Assembly: GCA_016716525.1 (NCBI GenBank)
Contig: JADJWE010000001.1
Span: 1,054,001 to 1,118,000, forward strand
Direction: 5' to 3'
Source: Candidatus Flexicrinis affinis
GTDB lineage: Bacteria > Chloroflexota > Anaerolineae > Aggregatilineales > Phototrophicaceae
Length of the DNA stretch: 64,000 nt
Shown in pieces: positions 1 to 8,419 of this stretch (position 1 is the first letter of the stretch; the number at the start of each line of letters is the position of its first letter). The notes below the pieces were generated by a model. It saw nothing but the letters and a program-made list of their open reading frames with translations. It searched no databases and was not told where the DNA came from. Position numbers and translations under genes: made by a program.

Positions 1-258
1 TTCGCGCTCGTCATGATCGCCGTACTGATCTATGGATACGTGGCATGGAAACGCGTGATCGGTGACGACGAACTTGAGCCGATCCATCTCGGCTATCACG
101 CCGCGCTGATCGCGGCGCTCGTCAACGGCATCGGCGACCTGTACTACTTCCGCATCGACTTTCAAGCGTCGATATTGCTTTTCTGGCTGACAGTCTCGCT
201 TGCGCTGGCGACATCGCGCATCGCGTTGACGCGGGAATCAAAAGCCCCACCGTCCTAG
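1..258 (+). CDS. C-terminal end of a polytopic membrane protein, O-antigen ligase/polymerase-like (partial)
   Basis: The reading frame is open from the first base, so the 5' part lies outside the window. The visible 85 residues hold two hydrophobic stretches around a short polar segment (HLGYHAALIAALVNGIGDLY, then ILLFWLTVSLALA). This layout resembles the end of O-antigen ligase/Wzy-type proteins, which join or polymerise surface glycans at the outer face of the membrane. The gene ends just before a bidirectional hairpin and converges on the SH3b gene. Too little is visible for a firm family call; another multi-pass membrane protein is possible. Confidence 0.45.
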   Translation, partial: FALVMIAVLIYGYVAWKRVIGDDELEPIHLGYHAALIAALVNGIGDLYYFRIDFQASILLFWLTVSLALATSRIALTRESKAPPS

Positions 259-272
259 GTGTACGGTGGGGC
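244..272. terminator. Bidirectional intrinsic terminator hairpin
   Basis: Perfect 10-bp inverted repeat (GCCCCACCGT / ACGGTGGGGC) with a 9-nt loop. It lies at the shared 3' side of two convergent genes and overlaps the end of the upstream one. There is no strong U tract on either side. Confidence 0.7.
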
Positions 273-289
273 AGGCGATCGGAAAATCG

Positions 290-1363
290 CTAGAAGGTGA
301 CCGGCAAGGCGCCCGGGTTGGTGACTTGCAGGAAGTTCCCGCTGACCCAACCGATAACGCCGTTCACGTTGATCTGGTACCACGTCCCGGCGCTGTTCTT
401 GCCGACAACCGGGAACGACTGGTTACGGGCGATCACGGCCAGAATGTTCTGCACGAACGGGTTCGGCGTGCTGCGCACATTCAGGAAGTAGCAGTTGACG
501 ACTGTCCCGGTCACGCCGGTCTGCTGCTGGCCGGAGTTGTTGTAGGTCACCGGCACCGCGCCGATATTCGACACGACCGCATAGTCCGCATTGATCCAGC
601 CGCGCACGCCGCTGGGCAGGATGATCTCGACCCACAGCGGTTCGCCGGATGTCTTGCCGACGACCTGGAACGTCTGGTTGCGCGGGATCATCGTGATGAC
701 GTTGTTAACGAACGGGTTCGGCGCCGTACGTACGTTCAGGAAGTAGACGTTGACGACGTAGCCAGAGACATAGCCGCCGGGCTGCTGCTGGCCGGAGTTG
801 TTGTAGGTCACCGGCACCAGATTGAGGTTGGTCACGTTGGCGTAATCGGCGTTGATCCAGCCGGTGCCACCGCCCTGCAGATTGATCTGCACCCACAGCG
901 GCTCGCCTGAGGTCTTGCCGACGACCACGTGCACAGTACCCAGCGAAACCGTCGTCAAGATCTGACCGGTATACGGGTCGGGGATCGCACGCGCATTCAG
1001 GCTGCCTGTGGTGATCACGGCTGTCGAGACCGTTGCCGGCCCCGGGCCACCCGTGCCGAGCACCGGTACTGATGCAGCGTTGACGACCTGGACGTATTGT
1101 CCGGAAACCCAGCCCGCTTGGCCGCTGGGCGGGAGCAGGATCTGCCACCACAGGCCGTCCGAAGAACGCCCGAGGACTTGGAACGTCATCCCGCGGTCGA
1201 CCACCGCGATGACTCCCGATTGGGTGGAGGGGGTCACGCGAACGTTGAGATGGTCGGCTGTCGTGACCGTAGCATTCGGCACGGCCTGAGCCTGAACCGG
1301 GCTTGCGGCGACGGACAGAACCGCCACGACAAGTAGGCTGATGAGTAGGGTGAAAGCACGCAT
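290..1363 (-). CDS. Secreted protein with four SH3b repeats
   Basis: From the chosen ATG the product is 357 residues. It starts with a signal peptide (hydrophobic core LLISLLVVAVLSVAA, likely cleavage after VQAQ) followed by four bacterial SH3 (SH3b) repeats of about 70-85 residues. Each repeat has an LNVR-type first strand, a Trp-containing middle and a GWI/GWV strand. SH3b domains commonly bind cell-wall peptides or glycans, so a cell-surface role is inferred. Repeats 2 and 3 share an almost identical segment (GKTSGEPLWV). An upstream in-frame ATG at 1402 exists, but a TATAAT box lies 6-12 nt before it, so transcription would begin at or after that codon; the ATG at 1363 is preferred. No enzymatic domain is visible. 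Confidence 0.85.
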   Translation of the reverse strand: MRAFTLLISLLVVAVLSVAASPVQAQAVPNATVTTADHLNVRVTPSTQSGVIAVVDRGMTFQVLGRSSDGLWWQILLPPSGQAGWVSGQYVQVVNAASVPVLGTGGPGPATVSTAVITTGSLNARAIPDPYTGQILTTVSLGTVHVVVGKTSGEPLWVQINLQGGGTGWINADYANVTNLNLVPVTYNNSGQQQPGGYVSGYVVNVYFLNVRTAPNPFVNNVITMIPRNQTFQVVGKTSGEPLWVEIILPSGVRGWINADYAVVSNIGAVPVTYNNSGQQQTGVTGTVVNCYFLNVRSTPNPFVQNILAVIARNQSFPVVGKNSAGTWYQINVNGVIGWVSGNFLQVTNPGALPVTF

Positions 1364-1408
1364 GTTAGATACCGTCCTGTGAACTGATTTCACGCTTCGC
1401 ATAATCTA

Positions 1409-1414
1409 ATTATA
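1409..1414 (-). promoter_or_regulatory. -10 box for the SH3b gene
   Basis: Consensus TATAAT on the minus strand, about 45 nt upstream of the preferred ATG. No convincing -35 hexamer is seen at 16-18 nt. The box supports the downstream choice of start codon. Confidence 0.45.
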
Positions 1415-1531
1415 CGCTCATGTGTTACAGCCAATGCACGCCAACGCAACGCTCCCTATGCGTCGGCCAATTCTCGCCTGACGCAAACGCTACGATGATG
1501 CGGATATGGTTTGCAGCGTGTTTGAATGTGC

Positions 1532-2305
1532 TTAGGATGCGTTCTGCGCCACGCGAAGCGACTTCACGCGCGATTGCAGCTCGCCCAATGACAGCGGATG
1601 ACCTGAATCAACGACCAACCAACCGCCAAAGCCGGATCGCGTCAGCACGTCCACAGTGTTGCGCAGGGCTGTTGCGGCGCTGTCGGTGGCGATCAACTTC
1701 ACGGCTTCGTGTCCGGCCCAGCGCGCGATGTCGATCCCTTCGGCTGCCAAATGCGAGAGGTGAAGCGCAATTTGCAGATGCGGGTGATCTTCCAGCCGCG
1801 ATCGTATAGTGACGGCATGGTCGGGGCGGGTCAACAATGTCGAGCAGGTGCGATCGGCAGGCATGAGCAGCAGATGCGCGCCGAGGGCGTAGGCGAGGTC
1901 GCACAGTGTCGCGCGCAGCTGCGTGATGAGCAGCTCGGCCTCCAGCTCGATCGAGGACTTGTACGGATGAAGGTCCGGCAGCACGCTGTCAGGCGCGTAG
2001 TGACCGTAAAAGACCACGCCCGCCGCCGACAAGTCGACTGATGCGGCCATGGCTCGACGCATGTGAACCAGCGACTTCTCCCGTACGTTGTAGTCCGGGT
2101 GGATCAACTGCGTGTGGCCGACACGGACACTTGACGTCGAGATACCCGCATCATGCAGCGTGTATGTTGCGGCAAGCACGTCGAGGGTTTCGTCTTCTCG
2201 ATAGTTGAACTCGACGCCGTCGAAGCCAGCCGTTGCCGCCGCTCGTATCTGATCCTTTAGCGAACTACCGGGCAAGGCGCTGATATTGACGGCGAGACGA
2301 TACAC
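1532..2305 (-). CDS. Sugar phosphate isomerase/epimerase-like TIM-barrel protein (AP endonuclease 2 / xylose isomerase-like)
   Basis: 257 residues beginning with GTG at 2305, six bases after an AGGAG ribosome-binding site. The N-terminal strand-helix pattern (LAVNISALPG, then AAATAGFDGVEFNYRED) and the later beta-strand ends (VVFYGHYAP, LLLMPADRT, IALHLSHLA, LVVDSGHP) fit the xylose isomerase-like TIM-barrel superfamily. That superfamily includes metal-dependent sugar isomerases, epimerases and endonuclease IV. The substrate cannot be inferred. Divergent from fbp with about 110 bases between them, so the two may share a control region. Confidence 0.6.
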   Translation of the reverse strand: MYRLAVNISALPGSSLKDQIRAAATAGFDGVEFNYREDETLDVLAATYTLHDAGISTSSVRVGHTQLIHPDYNVREKSLVHMRRAMAASVDLSAAGVVFYGHYAPDSVLPDLHPYKSSIELEAELLITQLRATLCDLAYALGAHLLLMPADRTCSTLLTRPDHAVTIRSRLEDHPHLQIALHLSHLAAEGIDIARWAGHEAVKLIATDSAATALRNTVDVLTRSGFGGWLVVDSGHPLSLGELQSRVKSLRVAQNAS

Positions 2306-2382
2306 GGCAAGCTCCTAATGATGAGTCGCGGTGATTGTAAACGAGCGCCGTCCATCCGTAAGCACCGAGGGATCTGCCCTTG

Positions 2383-2409
2383 TATAATATGCACAACACG
2401 GCAGGAGGT
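2383..2409 (+). promoter_or_regulatory. -10 box and ribosome-binding site of fbp
   Basis: TATAAT at 2383-2388 is followed by a near-perfect Shine-Dalgarno AGGAGGT at 2403-2409, six bases before the ATG at 2416. The ribosome-binding site decides this start over an in-frame ATG at 2380, which overlaps the -10 box. Confidence 0.6.
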
Positions 2410-2415
2410 GCCGCC

Positions 2416-3486
2416 ATGACCCAGTTGATGACGATCGAGCGATTTATCCTGCAGCAGCAGGCACGTTTTCCCGACGCTACAGGGACGCTGACGAACCTGC
2501 TGTATGACATCGCGTTAGCCGCAAAACTGATCGCCAAGGAGATCCGTCGCTTTGGTCTGGGCGATGTCGTAGGGGCGGCAGGCACGGAAAACGTTCACGG
2601 CGAACGGCAGCAGAAGCTTGACGTGTTCGCGGATGAAGTGATCGTACGCATGAACGACCACACGGGCCGCCTCGCGGCCATGGCATCCGAGGAACATGAG
2701 GAGATCATCGAGGTCGCGCCAAGGTACAGCAGCGGCAAGTACGTCCTGCTCTACGATCCGCTGGACGGCTCGTCGAACATCGACGTCAACGTATCGGTCG
2801 GGACAATCTTCTCGGTCCATCGTCGAATCACGTCCGGCCCAGTCGGAACGCTGCAGGACCTGCTGCAACCCGGCCGGTCGCTGGCGGTGGCCGGCTACGT
2901 TATCTACGGTTCAAGCACGATGCTCGTGTATTCAACCGGCACAGGCGTTCACGGCTTTACGCTTGACCCGAGCCTCGGCGAGTTTCTGCTGAGTCACCCG
3001 GATATCCGGTATCCAGACAAACCGTTGTACTACAGCGCGAACCACGGCCACGAGAAGCACTGGACACCCGGCGTCCGGCGTTACATCAAAGAGCTTCAAG
3101 GATTGCACGGCCCGGGAAAGCCCCCGCTCAGCCACCGGTATACCGGTTCACTCGTCGCGGACTTTCACCGGAACCTGCTGCGTGGAGGCGTGTTTGTGTA
3201 CCCGGGCGAGGTCGGCGGCGGGGAAAAGCCGAACGGCAAGCTGCGCCTGATGTACGAAGGGCAAGCGATCGCATTCATCGCCGAGCAGGCGGGTGGGCGC
3301 GCCTCGGACGGAATCGGCGACTTGCTGGACATTCAGCCACATGCGCTGCACCAGCGCACGCCCTGTTTTGTCGGCAACAAGGAGCTTGTCGACCAAGCAG
3401 AGGCGTTTGTCGCGCAGCACGACCACGAATGGCGTGCGCAGTATCTGCCGTATCGCCAGCGCGAGGCACATTTAGACACGCGATAA
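2416..3486 (+). CDS. fbp: Fructose-1,6-bisphosphatase, class I
   Basis: 356 residues, slightly longer than the usual 330-340. Hydrolyses fructose 1,6-bisphosphate to fructose 6-phosphate in the cytosol (gluconeogenesis, and the Calvin or ribulose monophosphate cycles where present). The metal-binding signature DPLDGSSNIDVNVSVGTIFS is intact near residue 113, and the substrate-binding motif GKLRLMYEGQAIAFIAEQAG occurs near residue 274. The AMP-binding N-terminal region is less clear. The gene stands alone between a divergent TIM-barrel gene and a co-directional wall-protein pair that has its own -10 box. The N-terminus MTQLMTIERFILQQQ is typical of the family. Confidence 0.95.
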   Translation: MTQLMTIERFILQQQARFPDATGTLTNLLYDIALAAKLIAKEIRRFGLGDVVGAAGTENVHGERQQKLDVFADEVIVRMNDHTGRLAAMASEEHEEIIEVAPRYSSGKYVLLYDPLDGSSNIDVNVSVGTIFSVHRRITSGPVGTLQDLLQPGRSLAVAGYVIYGSSTMLVYSTGTGVHGFTLDPSLGEFLLSHPDIRYPDKPLYYSANHGHEKHWTPGVRRYIKELQGLHGPGKPPLSHRYTGSLVADFHRNLLRGGVFVYPGEVGGGEKPNGKLRLMYEGQAIAFIAEQAGGRASDGIGDLLDIQPHALHQRTPCFVGNKELVDQAEAFVAQHDHEWRAQYLPYRQREAHLDTR

Positions 3487-3541
3487 CCCCACGGGGTTCC
3501 GACGGTCTGCTGACGACCTCCGTCGCAAATATCGGAAGTGA

Positions 3542-3547
3542 TATAAT
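3542..3547 (+). promoter_or_regulatory. -10 box upstream of the LysM/anchored protein gene
   Basis: TATAAT 42 bases before the preferred ATG at 3590. No good -35 hexamer is seen at the right distance. It separates this unit from fbp. Confidence 0.4.
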
Positions 3548-3589
3548 GCGGCCTCATTCTGTACATGCGCTTACGCGATGGAGCACGCG

Positions 3590-5263
3590 ATGAAACGAAT
3601 CTCGCTGGGCACCGCCGCACTACTGTTCCTCTTGATGATGGCCGCGCCAGTGGCCGGCCAGTCAGGGAACCTGCTGCAAGATCCCAGTTTTGAAGCACCG
3701 GGAAACTTCAACGTTATCCTGAACAGCGTCGATGAAGGTACGGTCTTTGGCGTACCTGCCGCTTGGGATGGCTGGATTCTGACATCGCCGCGGACCGAGC
3801 CGTGGATGAACCTCGTACCGGACGGCTACCCGCATACCGGTCTCTTCAAGTTTGACGGTGGCCGATCGCTCAGTATTTCGCGCGGATTCGCGACGTTTAC
3901 GACCGCCGTATTCCAGCGTGTCAGCGTGGCCGCGGGCAGCAACGTGCGCGGAAGCGCTCGCGCCTTCATGGAGCGCGGCAATTCGCCGCCGCCGGGCGCG
4001 CAGTTCCGGGTCGGTATCGACCCGAACGGCGGGTCGGATCCGCTCGCGCCGGGTATCGTGTGGTCGCCGTGGGTCGCTTCGCCAAACAGCTGGGTTCAGG
4101 CGACTGTCGATGCGACCGTGGGCGCCGGCGGGGCGGTGACTCTGTTCCTGTACTCGACGCAGACGTCTCCGACCAACCCCAATGCGATCTATTGGGATGA
4201 CGCGACGTTGACACTGGGAGGCGGTGGCGCTGCCGTGGCCTCGGGTACGCCGGGGTCGGCAAACGTGCTGCCAACGCCCGCCTTCGCGCCTTTTGTGTTG
4301 GCGCAGGGCCAGCGCGAAGACGGATCGATCGTCCATATAGTCGTACCGGGGGATACGCTCGATGCCATTGCAGTTGCGTACCAGACGACACGTGACGAAC
4401 TGCTGGCGCTCAACAACCTGACCAGTCGCAACTTCCTCCAGCTTGGGCAGGAGATTCTGGTGCGGCCACCCTTCACCGCAACACCGGCGGTTCAACCGAC
4501 CGGGAGAACGCCGGTGCCGTCCCGTACGCCGTCTACGGCGCTCCAAACAAGCGTCGCAACGGCGGCACGGACGGTAACGACTTTAGCGACGACTTCGACG
4601 ACGGCAGAGGCGACGTCTGACACCACCGCCGTTAGTTCGGCGGCAACGACGACGATCGAGGCCACGGTAACCACCGAGGCGACCGAGGTCATCCCGACGG
4701 AGACTCCCACGCCACCGGCCACAGCGACCGATCTACCCCCAGCGCCGATCACGCAGGTGGCACAAGCACCGACTGAACCGGTCGACGTGACCCGCATGTG
4801 TTTTTGGGCGTTCGATGACGTCAATCAGAATCGAATTCAGGAAGGCGACGAACAGCTCGTCGCAGGCGCGACCGTGCTGGTCGTGCAAGGCGGGACGCGT
4901 GTTCGTTCAATCACCACAACGGTCGATGATCCGGTATGTGTCGACGATCTCGAAGCTGGCGACTATACTGCCGAGCTAGAATCTCCCGACGGATACGGCC
5001 CGACTACGGCCGCGTCGCTGAATCTTCGCGTACAGGAGCTTGCGCGCACCAACGTTCGGTTCGGCGTTGCGCAAGGGATTCAGCCGGTCGTTCCACCGAC
5101 CGCGCGGCCCGAAACCGAGAGCACGCCGCTGCCCACTCCTCTGCCGGCTGAAGCAGAAGCGCCTAACCCGCTTGAGCAGTACGGCGGTATTCTGGTGATT
5201 GGAATCGCGGTGGCGGTCATCATGGGCGGCGCGGCGCTCGCCCTGTTCATCCGAGGACGGTAG
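3590..5263 (+). CDS. Secreted, C-terminally anchored protein with carbohydrate-binding-like, LysM and SdrD B-like domains
   Basis: 557 residues from the ATG at 3590, preceded by GGAG. Order: signal peptide (LLFLLMMAAPVAG); a beta-rich domain of about 190 residues starting NLLQDPSFEAPG, typical of carbohydrate-binding modules; a LysM domain (IVVPGDTLDAIAVAYQTT, around residue 250) expected to bind peptidoglycan-type glycans; a long Thr/Ala/Pro-rich linker; a Cys-containing SdrD B/prealbumin-like domain (WAFDDVNQNRIQEGDEQLV); a Pro-rich spacer; and one transmembrane helix ending FIRGR. The protein is therefore probably anchored in the membrane and reaches outward. It is followed directly by a second protein with the same late domain, so the two likely form an operon. 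Confidence 0.8.
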   Translation: MKRISLGTAALLFLLMMAAPVAGQSGNLLQDPSFEAPGNFNVILNSVDEGTVFGVPAAWDGWILTSPRTEPWMNLVPDGYPHTGLFKFDGGRSLSISRGFATFTTAVFQRVSVAAGSNVRGSARAFMERGNSPPPGAQFRVGIDPNGGSDPLAPGIVWSPWVASPNSWVQATVDATVGAGGAVTLFLYSTQTSPTNPNAIYWDDATLTLGGGGAAVASGTPGSANVLPTPAFAPFVLAQGQREDGSIVHIVVPGDTLDAIAVAYQTTRDELLALNNLTSRNFLQLGQEILVRPPFTATPAVQPTGRTPVPSRTPSTALQTSVATAARTVTTLATTSTTAEATSDTTAVSSAATTTIEATVTTEATEVIPTETPTPPATATDLPPAPITQVAQAPTEPVDVTRMCFWAFDDVNQNRIQEGDEQLVAGATVLVVQGGTRVRSITTTVDDPVCVDDLEAGDYTAELESPDGYGPTTAASLNLRVQELARTNVRFGVAQGIQPVVPPTARPETESTPLPTPLPAEAEAPNPLEQYGGILVIGIAVAVIMGGAALALFIRGR

Positions 5264-5266
5264 TTG

Positions 5267-5857
5267 ATGGCACGGATAGCGTGTGCTGCACTCGCTCTCA
5301 TCCTCGTTCTGTCCGCGGCGGTGGCGCAGGAATCCGGCGATGGTCAGTTCTGTGTGCGTGGCTTCGAAGATCGAAATGCAAACTTGACCCGTGACGCTGG
5401 CGAACCCCTTCTGACGTCGGGCATGGCGGCCGATTTGTTGGACGAATCGGGGATTGTGGTTGCAAGCGCGCTGCTCGCCGAATCGCCTACGGCGGCGCAA
5501 GGTGTCATTTGCTTCCAGTTTCTACCGCCCGGCCAGTACTCGATACAGGTCACAGCAGCCGAATATGTCGCCACGACACCGGATACGATGACCGTTACGC
5601 TGCGCGGGGGCGAGCTTCCAGCCGTTCTCGAGTTCGGCGCGCAGAGCATCGTCGACGCGCAACCACAGCCGACTGAGGCCACCGCGCAGGAATCGCCGCA
5701 ATGGCCGCGCTTCCTGACGGCAGCAATCGGCGCGCTGATCGCGTTGGTTGTGATGCAGGCGATTGGGTTGGTTGTTTACCTGCTGCGCTTCCGCCGGCGC
5801 AAGCCCGTCAAGCCCAGCGTGACACAAACCGGCCAGTTCAAGCGCCCGCTAACGTGA
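5267..5857 (+). CDS. Secreted, membrane-anchored SdrD B-like domain protein
   Basis: 196 residues from the ATG at 5267; an in-frame TTG at 5264 directly abuts the stop of the previous gene. A signal peptide (ALALILVLSAAVA) precedes one Cys-containing SdrD B/prealbumin-like domain (FCVRGFEDRNANLTRDAGEP), which matches the late domain of the upstream protein. A linker, a transmembrane helix (LTAAIGALIALVVMQAIGLV) and a basic tail (RFRRRK) follow. No enzyme motif is present. Probably co-transcribed and functionally paired with its neighbour at the cell surface. The last nine bases overlap the convergent MaoC gene. Confidence 0.7.
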   Translation: MARIACAALALILVLSAAVAQESGDGQFCVRGFEDRNANLTRDAGEPLLTSGMAADLLDESGIVVASALLAESPTAAQGVICFQFLPPGQYSIQVTAAEYVATTPDTMTVTLRGGELPAVLEFGAQSIVDAQPQPTEATAQESPQWPRFLTAAIGALIALVVMQAIGLVVYLLRFRRRKPVKPSVTQTGQFKRPLT

Positions 5858-6307
5858 GGGCCGCTGCTTCAAGAACAGCGCGCTGCGGGTGACTTCGATC
5901 GTGATCTCCCCGTGCTGATTGCGCCCGATGTGGCGCATCGTCACGATTCCCGCTTCAGGCCGCGAACGGCTCTCGCGTTTGTTGACGATCTCGGTTTCTA
6001 CATGGAGCGTATCGCCGGCGAACATCGGCTTCGGGTGCTTGACGTTCTCGTAACCGAGGTTCGCGATGATCGTGCCGGCGGTCAGGTCGCCTACCGTAAT
6101 CCCAACCACTAACCCCATCGTGAAGATCCCGTTCACAATCGGCCGGCCGAACTCGGTGCCCGCTGCGAATTCCGCGTCGAGGTGCAGCGGCTGACTGTTG
6201 AGGGTCAAGCTGCTGAACAGCACGTTGTCGAATTCGGTTAACGTGCGCCGCAGTTCGTGGGCAATGGTCATACCCACCTCAAGCTCGTCAAACGTTTTTC
6301 CGGCCAT
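5849..6307 (-). CDS. MaoC-like dehydratase (hot-dog fold)
   Basis: 152 residues from the ATG at 6307 (MAGKTFDELEVGM). The hydratase-type signature around EFGRPIVNGIFTMGLVVGI and the central strand HPKPMFAGDTLHVETEIV are characteristic of MaoC/(R)-specific enoyl-CoA hydratase proteins. These add water to enoyl-CoA or dehydrate 3-hydroxyacyl-CoA. The usual Asp/His dyad is partly seen (residues around LHLDAEFA). Stand-alone single-domain length. Substrate unknown, with mesaconyl-, enoyl- or methylthioacryloyl-CoA hydration all possible. A TATAAT on the minus strand at 6340-6345 may be its -10 box. Confidence 0.8.
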   Translation of the reverse strand: MAGKTFDELEVGMTIAHELRRTLTEFDNVLFSSLTLNSQPLHLDAEFAAGTEFGRPIVNGIFTMGLVVGITVGDLTAGTIIANLGYENVKHPKPMFAGDTLHVETEIVNKRESRSRPEAGIVTMRHIGRNQHGEITIEVTRSALFLKQRPSR

Positions 6308-6339
6308 GAGCAGTCTCCACATTGCGCTGCGCCGCAGCG

Positions 6340-6345
6340 ATTATA
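6340..6345 (-). promoter_or_regulatory. Candidate -10 box for the MaoC gene
   Basis: TATAAT on the minus strand, about 33 bases before the ATG. The region upstream is taken up by stable hairpins, so a clear -35 element is not visible. Confidence 0.4.
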
Positions 6346-6358
6346 GCGCCGCCATGCA

Positions 6359-6481
6359 GAACGCCGGCATGGGGGGGACATGCCGGCGTTCCGTGGAGGG
6401 AGAGGCCAGTGTTAGTCTGGCCGAGAAGCAGAAGGTTTACACACGAGCCAAGGAGGGACTTACCACACCACTTCTGCTTCT
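6359..6481. other. Structured intergenic segment with three consecutive hairpins
   Basis: Three inverted repeats follow one another: a perfect 13-bp stem (6359-6371 with 6379-6391, 7-nt loop of six G and an A); a 6-bp stem (6404-6409 with 6417-6422); and an 11-bp perfect stem (6424-6434 with 6471-6481) around a 36-nt loop. They fill much of the gap between two minus-strand genes. They could be REP-like repeats, a terminator plus leader structure, or a small structured RNA; no U tract is seen. Confidence 0.5.
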
Positions 6482-6550
6482 ACCTACCCTGTAATGTAAT
6501 GAGATCCGCTAAAGCAGACGTGAATGCCCACTGAAGGGTACCTAAATCCG

Positions 6551-7702
6551 CTACGACCCCGGTTGACCGATCGGTGCAGTCTGTCCATCGGGGTTCGCCG
6601 GATCGACTGTCGGGACGAAGCCTTCGGGTGTGGGCGTGCCGTTGTCGCACCAGTCCTGTGCCACTGACCGCTTGCCGCTGACCTGCGGATCTGAGAACAG
6701 CCTGAGAGCGTTGGTGTACTGTGTGACCGCGGCGCATGGCGATCCATACGTCAGCGCATCGGCATAGAGCACGTAGTTGTTGAACAACAGCCGCTGCACC
6801 TCGCCGTTCTGGTAGTTTGGCGACAGGTTTACGACCTCTTGCAGCGCGTTGATGGCGCCGATGTAGTCGTTCGTCCCAACACGCGAACGCGCGCTGAGAT
6901 AAAGCTGCGCGACGTAGCGCTCGAATTCGAGCCCTTCGGCGAGCGGCCCGAAGTCCTCAGCACGGTCGGTGAGATAGATCGCCTCTCCCAAGTCGCCTGT
7001 CCGGTAACGCTGGAGGGCTTCCGCGTTGAGCGCACGGGACATCAGACTGCGCACCAGCGCGACCTCGTAGTTCGGGTCGATGCCGACAATCACGTCGAGC
7101 TCGTCGATCGCGTCGAGCCATTGCCCAAACGAAACCGCGCTTTGGGCGCGTGCTAGCCGACCTGCGAGGTCGAACGGGTCTGACAAAGTGGCTGTTGCCT
7201 CGAGCGTGGGCGTAGCAGTCGGACCCGTGTCGGTGGGGGCAGTCGTAGGCGTCTGCGTTGGAGTGAGCGTCGCGGTCGGTTGAAGGATGAGGTACACCGC
7301 AGTCCCGGTCTCGAGCAAGCTGGGCAAGGCGGGCAAGCCGCTTTGTTGTGTCGCAAGATACTGGATACGGTAGCTCGCCAACTCAAAATTACCGCCCGCG
7401 ATATCGGTAGACACGAGCTCGAACTGAAGGGCGGTGTCTGCATCCGAGGTCGTCGTGGCGTTGGATGCTGCCGTGCGTTGTCCGGTCGTCCAACCGGCGG
7501 TCGCGGACAAGCCCACGATACCGAGCGCGAAGATTCCCAGTACGCCGAAAATGAGAATCGCCGAGCCACAGCCCATACCGGACTGCGGTTGGTACATGCG
7601 CGGCCCATCCGGGTCAAGCGATCCGTAAACGGACTGTTCGCCTACAGGTTCTGGCGGTAGGGCGCGGACTGGTTGAGTGTCTTCGAGAGGATTGTTGGTC
7701 AT
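6551..7702 (-). CDS. Single-pass membrane protein with extracytoplasmic TPR-like repeats
   Basis: 383 residues from MTNNPLEDTQ. A Pro-rich cytosolic N-terminus of about 45 residues precedes one transmembrane helix (GCGSAILIFGVLGIFALGIVG). A Thr/Pro linker (TATLTPTQTPTTAPT) and a helical C-terminal half with TPR-like pairs follow (for example AQSAVSFGQWLDAIDELDVI, and YIGAINALQEVVNLSPNYQN near residue 285). The TPR part probably mediates protein contacts outside the membrane. Family unknown; comparable architectures are frequent in Chloroflexota, but no function can be stated. A hairpin terminator separates it from the next upstream gene. Confidence 0.65.
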   Translation of the reverse strand: MTNNPLEDTQPVRALPPEPVGEQSVYGSLDPDGPRMYQPQSGMGCGSAILIFGVLGIFALGIVGLSATAGWTTGQRTAASNATTTSDADTALQFELVSTDIAGGNFELASYRIQYLATQQSGLPALPSLLETGTAVYLILQPTATLTPTQTPTTAPTDTGPTATPTLEATATLSDPFDLAGRLARAQSAVSFGQWLDAIDELDVIVGIDPNYEVALVRSLMSRALNAEALQRYRTGDLGEAIYLTDRAEDFGPLAEGLEFERYVAQLYLSARSRVGTNDYIGAINALQEVVNLSPNYQNGEVQRLLFNNYVLYADALTYGSPCAAVTQYTNALRLFSDPQVSGKRSVAQDWCDNGTPTPEGFVPTVDPANPDGQTAPIGQPGS

Positions 7703-7808
7703 ACAGCGTCCCATGTGCTTGTGCCGACACATCGGCGACCGCCATTATACAGCCGTGGAACACCGCGTAAACCCGTGTGCGTTCGGCGTAGGTGAACCGC
7801 AAACAAAC

Positions 7809-7831
7809 AGCCGGGCATGAGGTGCCCGGCT
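7809..7831 (-). terminator. Intrinsic terminator downstream of the coiled-coil/coaD unit
   Basis: Perfect 9-bp stem AGCCGGGCA / TGCCCGGCT with a 5-nt loop. On the minus strand it is followed by the T-rich run GTTTGTTTG. Confidence 0.75.
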
Positions 7832-7868
7832 GTGCGGAAGCGATGAGCGCGTGAAGACCGCGGAGAAT

Positions 7869-8393
7869 CTAGCGGTTGACGTTTACGTCCTGATTCTGCT
7901 GCTGCAGGATCGGTAGGGCGTTCGGGTCGTAGCTCTGGACGATCTGGTCCGCCGGCTGTTCGACCTCGGCGATGCCATTACGTACTTCGCCGATCATGCG
8001 CCCGAGCCGCTGCTCGAGATCACGCAGCGCATCGACGATATAGGCGTCGGCGTCGTTCATAATCTGTTCGGCGTCACGGCGTGCGCGGTCGAGCACTTCC
8101 CGGGCACGGGCTTGGGCTGCCTGCACCGAGGTGTCGTTATCGAGCATCTCGGCGCCCTTAGTCCGCGTATCCTGCAGGATACGCGCCGCTTCTTCATTGG
8201 CCTTCTCAAGGATGCGATTGCGTTCCGCGATGACGGTCGTCGCCTTGACGATCTCCTCCGGAATGGAAATGCGCATCTGATCCAAGATCGCCAGCGCACG
8301 CTCTTCGTCGACCACGGTATATTTGCTGAAAGGGACGTGACGTCCTTCGTCAATCAGATCTTCGAGCCGGTCAACCAGTTGCAGAATATCCAT
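7869..8393 (-). CDS. Cytoplasmic coiled-coil protein, ATP synthase subunit B/DivIVA-like
   Basis: 174 residues, almost entirely helical. The N-terminal part (MDILQLVDRLEDLIDEGRHV) is followed by a long Ala/Glu/Arg-rich coiled coil (residues about 55-135, heptads through EKANEEAARILQDTRTKGAE), then a Gln/Asn-rich tail. No signal peptide or membrane segment. Similar proteins in Chloroflexota and Firmicutes sit beside coaD and are often named ATPase or ATP synthase B-like. The resemblance is mainly coiled-coil composition, so a role in division or scaffolding is as likely. Probably co-transcribed with coaD, 26 bases upstream. Confidence 0.6.
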   Translation of the reverse strand: MDILQLVDRLEDLIDEGRHVPFSKYTVVDEERALAILDQMRISIPEEIVKATTVIAERNRILEKANEEAARILQDTRTKGAEMLDNDTSVQAAQARAREVLDRARRDAEQIMNDADAYIVDALRDLEQRLGRMIGEVRNGIAEVEQPADQIVQSYDPNALPILQQQNQDVNVNR

Positions 8394-8419
8394 CAGTCCT
8401 CAACCTCTCATTCATCCGT

